From an uncultured Bacilli bacterium (GTDB lineage: Bacteria; Bacillota_I; Bacilli_A; RF39; UBA660): DNA of 33,266 bases. Positions 8,359 through 15,104 of the stretch are shown piece after piece. A program made the position numbers and the translations under genes. Positions within the stretch are counted from its first letter, which is position 1; every line of letters begins with the position of its first letter. The stretch is from contig CANQOR010000017.1 in assembly GCA_947625535.1 (NCBI GenBank), positions 1-33,266 on the forward strand. The letters run 5' to 3'. The notes under the pieces are model-generated. The model did not search any database and had not been told where the DNA came from. It saw only the letters and a list, made by a program, of their open reading frames with translations.

Positions 8359-8928
8359 TTATTCAAAATGTATATTATCCATTACTACATTTAAAGCTTT
8401 TTCTAATATCATAACTAATTCATCTTTATCTAATTCATTAATATCTTTTAATAACTTATATCTCTTAGTATCATAAGGACCAGAAGATATTGATAATTGA
8501 TAAAAATCATTAGTTAAAGGATTAATAAAATAACCATTTAATTGACGAAATAACTTTATATCATCTTTTGTTCCAGATAAAACATCTTGTACATATAATT
8601 TAAAATTAAATTCTTTATTATTATAATCTTTATAATAAACCATAATTTTATTATCATCATATAATTCATTATTAGCTATATTATCTTTAATACTTTGATA
8701 TATACTATTTATTCTATCATCAATAGTTTCACTTTCTTCTAAAGGATTATTTTTATAAAATTGTTCTAAATAATTATTATAAAGAGCTACAAAATAAGTT
8801 TCATTTTCATTTTCTTTTTTATCTACTATTGTAAAATTATCTAATATAGGAATTACTAAGTTATTAGCATTCATATATTGATTAGCTTTATTAGCTATAT
8901 CTATAACTAAATCGATTTTATTATTCAC
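8359..8928 (-). CDS. Hypothetical protein of the T7SS operon, candidate immunity protein or chaperone
   Basis: 189 aa, acidic, soluble, no signal peptide, no membrane segment and no WxG. The pattern is mixed helix and strand, with an N-terminal helix (IDLVIDIANKANQYM) and a middle region rich in aromatic and Asn residues (YYKDYNNKEFNFKLYV, FINPLTNDFYQLSIS). It starts with GTG at 8928, supported by AGGTAG eight bases upstream. It sits 18 bases downstream of the C39-peptidase gene. That is where T7b/LXG toxin modules usually place the cognate immunity protein, which is the basis for the guess. A secretion chaperone is the other option. No family is recognised. Confidence 0.72.
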   Translation of the reverse strand: MNNKIDLVIDIANKANQYMNANNLVIPILDNFTIVDKKENENETYFVALYNNYLEQFYKNNPLEESETIDDRINSIYQSIKDNIANNELYDDNKIMVYYKDYNNKEFNFKLYVQDVLSGTKDDIKLFRQLNGYFINPLTNDFYQLSISSGPYDTKRYKLLKDINELDKDELVMILEKALNVVMDNIHFE

Positions 8929-8946
8929 TATAATCTACCTTTCTAT

Positions 8947-9870
8947 TTAAACAGTAAATGTATACATTTGAGCAGCTGACTCTCTTGTAATAATAGAAGG
9001 GTCGTAAGCTTTATCTGTTCTTTCTCTACTAGCTGGATCAGCTACTATAACTTTACCATCTTCAGTAATACCTTTAAGTACAATATAATGTCCTCCACTA
9101 GTAAAAGTTCCAGGTCCCATATGAGCTATAATAACTTTTCCTTCTCTTAAACTATTAACTATATTTTGAACGCTAGGACTCATTCCTTCAGCTGTAATGC
9201 CATATTCTTTAGCCATAGCTGGGAACATTGAAGCGGCAGTACCATTATTAGGTATTCTATAACCATGTTGTAAGGCATAAGAAGCAGCATCTACAGGAGT
9301 AACTGTTTCTCCTGTTAAATAAGTTAAAATCATTGCCATTGAAGTAGGACCACATCCAGATGAGGCAATTGTTCCAGATGAACCATAAGAATAGTTACGA
9401 TAATCACCTTGAAAATAATTAACAAAGTCATTTAATGTAACTAAATTTTTATAACTATCTACAGTAGAAACTGCACTTTCTAATCTAGCACTAACTACAC
9501 TTGATAATAATGAATTAATTTCAGTAGCTAAAGTAGACATTTTTGTCGCATAACCAGATGCTTTATTCCTGTAATAAGCTTTATCGTCATCATCAGTTGC
9601 ATTATAAGCAGCACTTTCATAAGTACTTTTATTTTGTTTAGCAGTAACATAATCTTGATACTTATTTAAAGCACTAGCAAAATTTGTTAATTGATCTATA
9701 ACATTACTTTTATATTCCGATACAAAATTATTAGCTAAATTAATACCATTATTCTTAGAAGCTCCTTGCCAAACAGCATCATTATCTACTGATTCCATAT
9801 ATGAAGTATAGTTAGTAAATAAAGATTGTAGTGTTGAAGAATCTCCATTAACTTTACCAACATCAACCAT
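8947..9870 (-). CDS. WXG/LXG-like N-terminus fused to a C39-type cysteine peptidase (candidate T7SS effector)
   Basis: 307 aa. Residues 1-140 form a helical WXG-like targeting region with VWQGAS at 33-38 and a long second helical part. Residues 150-307 match Peptidase_C39_2: a YFQGDYRNY entry motif, catalytic C173 in SGCGPTSMAM, H261 in GGHYIVL and D278 in VADPAS. The full Cys-His-Asp set suggests an active papain-like peptidase. There is no N-terminal signal peptide, so export would be through T7SS. The ATG overlaps the TAA of the preceding gene by one base (TAATG), indicating translational coupling. The domain pair, small helical genes upstream and an unknown gene downstream resemble an LXG effector module. 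The target is unknown; peptides, peptidoglycan cross-bridges or rival or host proteins are possible. Confidence 0.88.
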   Translation of the reverse strand: MVDVGKVNGDSSTLQSLFTNYTSYMESVDNDAVWQGASKNNGINLANNFVSEYKSNVIDQLTNFASALNKYQDYVTAKQNKSTYESAAYNATDDDDKAYYRNKASGYATKMSTLATEINSLLSSVVSARLESAVSTVDSYKNLVTLNDFVNYFQGDYRNYSYGSSGTIASSGCGPTSMAMILTYLTGETVTPVDAASYALQHGYRIPNNGTAASMFPAMAKEYGITAEGMSPSVQNIVNSLREGKVIIAHMGPGTFTSGGHYIVLKGITEDGKVIVADPASRERTDKAYDPSIITRESAAQMYTFTV

Positions 9871-10199
9871 TAAACACTACCTACCTTCCCAGATACATCT
9901 GTATCACTTGCTTTATAATTTTCAGCAGTACTAGCTAAAACAGATGCACTATTTTTTAATAAAGAACTACTATCAACAGTTAAAGAAGATAAAGATTGCC
10001 ATGTTCCTAAACAATAATCAGCAAAAGGTCCAAAAAAAGTTTCTTCAGTAAATATTTCTGTTATTACTTTATTACATTCATTTATACAATCATTAATATT
10101 TCTAACAGCAGTTTCAATTACATTAACACCACTAGCTAAATCATCATAATCAGCTTTATAACTATCTGGTGTTACAGAACCATTTTTATTATCATTCAT
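9870..10199 (-). CDS. Small helical T7SS partner protein, operon gene 2
   Basis: 109 aa, helical hairpin without a true WxG (TWQSLS at about 66-71 at the turn). Its C-terminus holds ENYKASDTD, which fits the YxxxD/E T7 export signal (Y95, D99). Cysteines at 38, 42 and 63 are unusual for this class. It fits the size and position of the alpha-helical targeting partners encoded just before LXG effectors. GGGGTGAG precedes the ATG, the gene starts 12 bases after gene 1, and its stop is fused to the effector start, so stoichiometric expression with the peptidase is likely. Confidence 0.8.
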   Translation of the reverse strand: MNDNKNGSVTPDSYKADYDDLASGVNVIETAVRNINDCINECNKVITEIFTEETFFGPFADYCLGTWQSLSSLTVDSSSLLKNSASVLASTAENYKASDTDVSGKVGSV

Positions 10200-10211
10200 A
10201 AACTCACCCCA

Positions 10212-10499
10212 TTAAAACTTAAGAGCTGCTAAAGAATTTTCAGCTTCTTCTATTTTACTAACACTATCTTTTATATACGAAGACATTGCTTTCATAGTTT
10301 CTATTTCTTGTTGAATAGTACTAGTTATTCCTTCACTACTAGATTTATAAGCTGTACTAGCTTTTCCACTCCAACTAACTAAATCAGATTCTAAAGAATT
10401 CTTATTACTATTTAAATTAGTTTCCATTTCAGCCAACTTATTATCTAATACTTCACAATCAGCTCTTATCGTATCAAAATCACAAACATACTTAGCCAT
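10212..10499 (-). CDS. WXG100-like T7SS protein, operon gene 1
   Basis: 95 aa, helix-turn-helix with SWSGKAS at 42-48 (W43, G45) and flanking helices of about 35 residues each. It is the first gene after a good promoter. It lacks a signal peptide and a clear YxxxD tail, so it probably pairs with gene 2, whose tail has that motif. Together they would act as targeting partners for the C39 effector. An AGGG sequence lies about nine bases upstream of the ATG. Confidence 0.85.
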   Translation of the reverse strand: MAKYVCDFDTIRADCEVLDNKLAEMETNLNSNKNSLESDLVSWSGKASTAYKSSSEGITSTIQQEIETMKAMSSYIKDSVSKIEEAENSLAALKF

Positions 10500-10528
10500 A
10501 AGACATCCCTATCTTTCATACTACTTTA

Positions 10529-10557
10529 ATTCTAACATAGATAAAACCCTATTTCAA
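10529..10557 (-). promoter_or_regulatory. Promoter of the T7SS substrate operon
   Basis: On the minus strand TTGAAA (-35) is followed after exactly 17 bases by TAGAAT (-10), with a TGT extended element directly before the -10. The leader to the first ATG would be about 25 bases. This is the best sigma-A-type match in the gap. Confidence 0.72.
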
Positions 10558-10687
10558 TTTTATAAAAAAACAACTTGTCAATATGTATCATAATATTTTT
10601 AATTACTTTGAAACTGAATTAAACAATTAAAGTTAAAGTTTTTTTTAAAAGACATATTTATTAACAAAAGAATATTATTTTCAAAAA

Positions 10688-10707
10688 ATGTTCTTTTTTT
10701 TGAACAT
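10688..10707. other. Inverted repeat ATGTTC/GAACAT upstream of the T7SS operon
   Basis: Six-bp arms flank eight T and are followed on the minus strand by a T-run. It could be a weak second terminator for the ABC operon or an operator about 135 bases upstream of the T7SS promoter. The rest of the gap between 10558 and 10740 is AT-rich, and I see nothing else in it. Confidence 0.4.
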
Positions 10708-10747
10708 AAATATTAGTTATTTATATATTGCTTTTTTCAGAAAAGAA

Positions 10748-10773
10748 AAAGCATCAATTATATTTGATGCTTT
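10748..10773 (-). terminator. Terminator of the ABC transporter operon
   Basis: Arms GCATCAA/TTGATGC, extended by three A-T pairs, have a six-base loop and are followed on the minus strand by TTTTTTCTTTT. It stands just after the ATPase stop codon. Confidence 0.85.
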
Positions 10774-10780
10774 ATAAAAT

Positions 10781-11374
10781 TTATGAAACTTTTCCATTAT
10801 TCATCTTAACAACTTTATCAAATTTTACAAAACTTACATCTCCATGAGAAGCAATCACAATTAACTTTCCCTGTTTCTTGGCCTCGTTAATTATCTTAAC
10901 TATATCTTTTAAGTTATCTTCATCAATTGCATTGAATGGCTCATCAAGTATCAAGACATCAGGATCTTCCATAAAAGCTTGACATAGTGCTAATCTTTGT
11001 TTCATACCTAAAGAGAAAGTCTTTACTTTATTATTACGATATTCAAACAAATTGAATTTTTTTAAATATTCCAAAATTGTTTCTTCATTAATTTTATTAT
11101 TAATTTTAGCTAAAAATTTTAAATTTTCTAAAGCCGTCTCTTGAAGAATAAAAGAAGGATTTTCTATAATAACTCCAAAAGTAGTATTTTCATCCATTTC
11201 TACTTCGCCTTTATTAGGTTTAATAAAACCAGCTATTAATCTTAATAACATAGTTTTACCACAACCATTGTGACCTTTTAATAAAACAACACTACCATTT
11301 TGTAATTCTAAACTTATATCATCAAGAATAATTTTTCCCTTAATTTCTTTTGTAACATTTTTAATCTTAATCAT
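10781..11374 (-). CDS. ABC transporter ATP-binding protein
   Basis: 197 aa, a compact nucleotide-binding subunit that would drive the two permeases encoded upstream. Visible motifs are Walker A GHNGCGKT (34-41), ABC signature SLGMKQR (121-127), Walker B VLILDEP with catalytic E145, and the H-loop histidine H177 in IASHGD. The SLGMKQR signature and short length are typical of BcrA/CcmA-like exporters used for antibiotic or bacteriocin resistance. Its ATG lies inside the end of the preceding gene (8-base overlap, ribosome site GGAGGTAAAG), so it is translationally coupled. Substrate is unknown. The adjacent T7SS operon is separated from it by a terminator and promoter, so no functional link is implied. 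Confidence 0.93.
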   Translation of the reverse strand: MIKIKNVTKEIKGKIILDDISLELQNGSVVLLKGHNGCGKTMLLRLIAGFIKPNKGEVEMDENTTFGVIIENPSFILQETALENLKFLAKINNKINEETILEYLKKFNLFEYRNNKVKTFSLGMKQRLALCQAFMEDPDVLILDEPFNAIDEDNLKDIVKIINEAKKQGKLIVIASHGDVSFVKFDKVVKMNNGKVS

Positions 11375-12041
11375 TATCTTTACCTCCTAAAAACTCCACT
11401 CTTTTTGATAAACTAAAGAGAATAATGAATAATATAACATTTAATAAAATCTTTAAAATAATCGCAATTAAATAATTATTAATAAAATAAAGACTAGTAA
11501 CTGAAAATAAAGATATTTTATTAAATAACAATGATACATAAGTATAAACAAAAATAAATGAAACACTTATAAACAAAACCTTTTTTTGATTTTGTAATAA
11601 TAAATATAAAATTATAATTGCTAATAACCATATAGATGTAGTAAGTAATAATGAAGATATTATCTTAAAGAATACAACAAATTTAGAGAAATTAAAATGA
11701 CCTCTAAATAAAATATCACTCACAATTTTTATAAATATAATTGTTATTACCTTAAAATATACATTTTTTGTAAATAATAGTACAACATTTTTATTAGTTC
11801 TAGATTTAACATAATAATACATATGGAAATAATTATATAAAGAAAATACAATTGTCGAAATTATTATGTAGATAAAAATATATTCAAAAAATAATGTAAT
11901 AATACTAATATTATCATCAATGATAGGAACAAATAGTAATTCTAAACTATAGAATGCAAAATCTTCATTAAAAGAACCAACAACCACATAATTTAACAAC
12001 AAAAATATAATCAAATAAAATATACATGTTTTAATTTTCAT
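11367..12041 (-). CDS. Integral membrane protein of the ABC transporter operon (putative permease)
   Basis: 224 aa, extremely rich in Phe, Ile, Leu and Tyr, with about six predicted membrane helices: an N-terminal FYLIIFLLLNYVVV, then segments near 45-70, 95-110, 120-150, 155-175 and 185-210. No family is recognised from the sequence. Its position between an ABC-2-type permease and the ATPase suggests a second, divergent permease half. AAGGAGC lies about nine bases before the ATG. Confidence 0.75.
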   Translation of the reverse strand: MKIKTCIFYLIIFLLLNYVVVGSFNEDFAFYSLELLFVPIIDDNISIITLFFEYIFIYIIISTIVFSLYNYFHMYYYVKSRTNKNVVLLFTKNVYFKVITIIFIKIVSDILFRGHFNFSKFVVFFKIISSLLLTTSIWLLAIIILYLLLQNQKKVLFISVSFIFVYTYVSLLFNKISLFSVTSLYFINNYLIAIILKILLNVILFIILFSLSKRVEFLGGKDND

Positions 12042-12072
12042 TTTTATAGCTCCTTATTGCCAAATTTAAATA

Positions 12073-12942
12073 TTATAAACAATCTTTTTCCATTTTATTT
12101 AGATGTATTTTCCAAATAATAAAAGCAATAATTGTATAAATAATATAAGGAATTATAGCTAATATTATAGATTTTGTACTAAAACTCCTTTGAAAAATAA
12201 AATAAATATTATAAAGAATATCAAAAGGCGAAAAGAGTGAAAATAATTCTCCTAACGGCCTAATTAAACTACTCATACTTGAAGCTAAGAGTAAAGGCAA
12301 AATCAAAAATATAACAAATGGTAAACTTTGAATAATAAATCTTTTTTTAATAAAAACGCATGATAACATACATATAGTATTTGCTAAAATACAAAGCAAA
12401 GTAACAATCAAATATTGAGCAAGTAAAACTAAAATGAAAGAGAATAAATTTATAGTGTAATGTCCTATACCATAAAGACCACTACCTATTCCTCCAAAGA
12501 AAAATCCTATAATTGAAATAATGAAAAAAGTAATAAATAAAAATACTGCAATATAAGCATTACTAGCAAGTACCTTATTTTTCAAATACTTACTATACTT
12601 GGTTCGTGATATTATATAGTTAACATAACCATTTTCTATTTCACCAAATAGATTTGATGAAACAAATACTCCAAGAAATAAGAATAAAATAATAACAAAA
12701 ATATCTTTAGCATCTGATGTTAAGAAAAAGTCCAAATCAAATTGAATTCCGTTGTAATTATCAATTAATTCTTTCATTCCATCTTGATTAATACTTTCTA
12801 TTCTTCTATTGTATAAATCTATAAATTCTTGCTTTTCTTTATAAGAAGTATAAAAACTAAACATAGAAATTGAAACTAAAACTACCATAACTATTACTGT
12901 TTTAGTAGAAAAAAACAATCTTTTAAATTCTTCTTTGAACAT
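12073..12942 (-). CDS. ABC-2-type transporter permease
   Basis: 289 aa. Layout is a short cytosolic start, TM1 (about 15-30), an extracytoplasmic loop of roughly 45 residues, then about five more membrane helices with a NGYVNYIISRTKYSKYLKNK segment after TM2. That is the coupling-helix-like region of ABC-2/BcrB permeases. AAGGTGG precedes the ATG. It is the first gene of the operon, 31 bases before the second permease. The exported substrate cannot be deduced. Peptide or antibiotic export and self-immunity are the common roles of this layout. Confidence 0.82.
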   Translation of the reverse strand: MFKEEFKRLFFSTKTVIVMVVLVSISMFSFYTSYKEKQEFIDLYNRRIESINQDGMKELIDNYNGIQFDLDFFLTSDAKDIFVIILFLFLGVFVSSNLFGEIENGYVNYIISRTKYSKYLKNKVLASNAYIAVFLFITFFIISIIGFFFGGIGSGLYGIGHYTINLFSFILVLLAQYLIVTLLCILANTICMLSCVFIKKRFIIQSLPFVIFLILPLLLASSMSSLIRPLGELFSLFSPFDILYNIYFIFQRSFSTKSIILAIIPYIIYTIIAFIIWKIHLNKMEKDCL

Positions 12943-12961
12943 AAATTACCACCTTAAAATA

Positions 12962-12970
12962 ATTATAACA
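12962..12970 (-). promoter_or_regulatory. Extended -10 promoter of the ABC operon
   Basis: The minus strand reads TGTTATAAT, about 20 bases upstream of the first ATG. There is no obvious -35. An inverted repeat (12970-12984) lies immediately upstream, in the spacer position. Confidence 0.6.
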
Positions 12971-12984
12971 CTCACAAATTGAGT
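12970..12984. promoter_or_regulatory. Operator-like inverted repeat ACTCA-n5-TGAGT
   Basis: Five-bp arms with a five-base spacer occupy the -35 to -10 spacer of the ABC promoter, a position where a repressor or MerR-type activator would control transcription. No regulator gene is adjacent. The arms are short, so chance occurrence is possible. Confidence 0.35.
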
Positions 12985-13027
12985 AAATATTATTATAAAC
13001 ACATAATAAATAAAATAGTTAAATTTC

Positions 13028-13044
13028 TAACATATACAATGTTA
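13028..13044. promoter_or_regulatory. Inverted repeat TAACAT-n5-ATGTTA upstream of uvrB
   Basis: Perfect six-bp arms overlap the expected -35 region of the uvrB promoter. It resembles, but does not match, the Firmicutes LexA box: GAAC and GTTC should be four bases apart, whereas the AAC/GTT cores here are nine apart. It is a candidate operator of unknown specificity. Confidence 0.4.
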
Positions 13045-13060
13045 AAATTATGTCAATTAA

Positions 13061-13069
13061 TGCTATAAT
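13061..13069 (+). promoter_or_regulatory. Extended -10 promoter of uvrB
   Basis: TGCTATAAT lies 22 bases before the uvrB ATG, with a weak -35. It diverges from the ABC operon promoter about 95 bases away. Confidence 0.6.
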
Positions 13070-13091
13070 AATAACTAACAAGGAGGAGCCT

Positions 13092-15047
13092 ATGTTTAAA
13101 TTAGTATCTAAATATAAACCTAGTGGTGATCAACCTAAGGCTATTGCTGAATTGGTTAAAGGTCTAAACGAAGGAAAAAAAGAACAAGTCTTATTAGGAG
13201 CTACTGGTACTGGTAAAACCTTTACTATAGCTAATGTTATTAAAGAAGTTAATAAACCTACTTTAGTTTTGGCTCATAATAAAACCTTAGCAGGTCAGTT
13301 ATATGCTGAATTTAAAGAATTATTCCCTGAAAATCATGTTGAATACTTTGTTTCTTATTATGATTATTATCAACCTGAAGCTTATGTCCCACAAAGTGAT
13401 ACATATATCGAAAAAGATGCTTCCATAAATGATGAAATAGATGAATTACGTCATGGTGCTACTAGTGCTTTAATTAACAATCGTGATGTTATTGTTGTTG
13501 CTTCTGTTTCTTGTATTTATGGTATTGGTGAAAAAGAAGAATACGAAAAAATGATGCTTACTCTAAATGTTGGTGATACCGTTAAAAGAAACGACATAAT
13601 AAATAAATTAATCGATATGACTTATGAACGTAATGACCTGGATTTTCATCGTGGTACATTTAGAGTTCGTGGCGATAACATAGATATAATACCAGCTAAT
13701 GAAAAATCTCATGGTATAAGAATAGAATTGTTTGGTGATGAAGTAGATCGTATATCAACTTTTGATCCTCTAACCGGTGTTATAATTGCTAATAAAAAAA
13801 CTATTAGTATCTTTCCAGCTTCTCACTTTGTAACTGGACCTGATAAATTACAAGAAGCAATTCGTCGTATTGAAGCTGAACTAGAAAGTCGTTTAAAAGT
13901 CTTACATGATAATAATAAATTATTAGAAGAACAAAGATTACGTGAAAGAACCAACTATGATTTAGAAATGCTTAAAGAAACAGGTTTCTGTAGTGGAGTT
14001 GAAAACTACTCAAGACATCTAGCTCTTCGTGCTGAAGGAGAAACTCCTTCATGTTTAATTGATTTCTTCCCAGATGATTTCTTACTAGTAGTTGATGAAT
14101 CCCATGTTACCTTACCCCAAGTAAGAGGAATGTATAATGGTGATAGAATGCGTAAACAAACACTAGTTGATTATGGGTTTAGATTACCTAGTGCTTTAGA
14201 TAATCGTCCTTTAAAATTTGAAGAATTTGAAAATAAAATAAATCAAGCTATTTATATTTCTGCTACCCCAGGTGATTATGAACTAGAAAAAACTAAGCAA
14301 CAGTATGTTGAACAGATAATAAGACCAACTGGTTTATTAGATCCTACTATTGAAGTAAAACAAACCGAAGGTCAAATAGATGATATTATAGAGCAAATTA
14401 ATATTCGTAAAGATAAAAATGAACGTGTTTTAATAACTACATTAACTATTCGTATGGCTGAAGAATTAACTAATTATTTAAAAGATGTCGGTATAAAGGT
14501 AGCTTATCTACATAATGAAGTAAAAACTTTAGAAAGATTAAAAATCATTCAAGAATTACGTATGGGTAAATACGATGTTGTTGTAGGTATAAATCTATTA
14601 CGTGAAGGTATAGATATTCCAGAAGTAAGTTTAATATGTATTATGGATGCTGATAAACAAGGTTTCTTAAGAAGTAGCCGTTCTTTAATTCAAACTATTG
14701 GTCGTTGTGCTCGTAATGAAAATGGTCATGTCATCATGTATGCAGATATTATAAGTGAAGCTATGGATGAAGCAATTACTGAAACTAATCGTCGTCGTAA
14801 AATCCAAGAAGAATATAATAAAGAACATCATATTATTCCAAAAACTATTATTAAAGAAATAAGAGATGTTGTAAGTAATATTGCTCCAGACAAAGAGGAT
14901 AAACACGAAAAGACTAAGATGAGTAAAAAAGATAAAGAAGCTTTATTAATTAAGATTGAAGCTGAAATGAAAGAAGCAGCTAAGAACCTAGACTTTGAAA
15001 AAGCTATGGAATTAAGAGATATATTATTTGAATTAAAAAGTGAATAA
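13092..15047 (+). CDS. uvrB: Excinuclease ABC subunit B (UvrB)
   Basis: Damage-verifying helicase of nucleotide excision repair. It loads from UvrA onto lesions and recruits UvrC. 651 aa, normal for UvrB. Motifs are Walker A GATGTGKT (36-43), beta-hairpin region [16 protein letters not shown]-type box VVDESH, helicase motif [22 protein letters not shown] motif VI, and the C-terminal UVR domain ([23 protein letters not shown]) that binds UvrC. The ATG at 13092 is chosen over an in-frame ATG at 13050 because AAGGAGGAG sits directly before it and the -10 box overlaps the longer version. It is the only plus-strand gene here. No uvrA is next to it. Confidence 0.98.
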   Translation: MFKLVSKYKPSGDQPKAIAELVKGLNEGKKEQVLLGATGTGKTFTIANVIKEVNKPTLVLAHNKTLAGQLYAEFKELFPENHVEYFVSYYDYYQPEAYVPQSDTYIEKDASINDEIDELRHGATSALINNRDVIVVASVSCIYGIGEKEEYEKMMLTLNVGDTVKRNDIINKLIDMTYERNDLDFHRGTFRVRGDNIDIIPANEKSHGIRIELFGDEVDRISTFDPLTGVIIANKKTISIFPASHFVTGPDKLQEAIRRIEAELESRLKVLHDNNKLLEEQRLRERTNYDLEMLKETGFCSGVENYSRHLALRAEGETPSCLIDFFPDDFLLVVDESHVTLPQVRGMYNGDRMRKQTLVDYGFRLPSALDNRPLKFEEFENKINQAIYISATPGDYELEKTKQQYVEQIIRPTGLLDPTIEVKQTEGQIDDIIEQINIRKDKNERVLITTLTIRMAEELTNYLKDVGIKVAYLHNEVKTLERLKIIQELRMGKYDVVVGINLLREGIDIPEVSLICIMDADKQGFLRSSRSLIQTIGRCARNENGHVIMYADIISEAMDEAITETNRRRKIQEEYNKEHHIIPKTIIKEIRDVVSNIAPDKEDKHEKTKMSKKDKEALLIKIEAEMKEAAKNLDFEKAMELRDILFELKSE

Positions 15048-15070
15048 TTAATTATTTATTAAATCATAAA

Positions 15071-15102
15071 AAAAGATAATACCATTTTTGGTATTATCTT
15101 TT
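15071..15102. terminator. Bidirectional terminator between uvrB and the giant M26 gene
   Basis: A 13-bp perfect stem (AAAAGATAATACC with its complement) with a six-base loop has T-runs on both strands. It ends the two convergent genes. Confidence 0.9.
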
Positions 15103-15104
15103 TA

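Noticed and set aside
10781..12942. ABC operon as the secretion machine of the T7SS proteins
   Set aside because: It has its own promoter and terminator, and it is an ABC-2-type exporter. WXG100 proteins are exported by FtsK/SpoIIIE-type ATPases instead.
13028..13044. LexA/SOS box before uvrB
   Set aside because: The AAC/GTT cores are nine bases apart instead of four, and the G/C positions of the consensus are missing.
14685..14906. Open frame on the minus strand inside uvrB
   Set aside because: It overlaps the well-supported uvrB gene, has low-complexity Phe/Asn/Ile/Thr content and no ribosome site.
15071..15102. Small RNA gene
   Set aside because: The only structure is a symmetric terminator stem between convergent genes, and no promoter is present.
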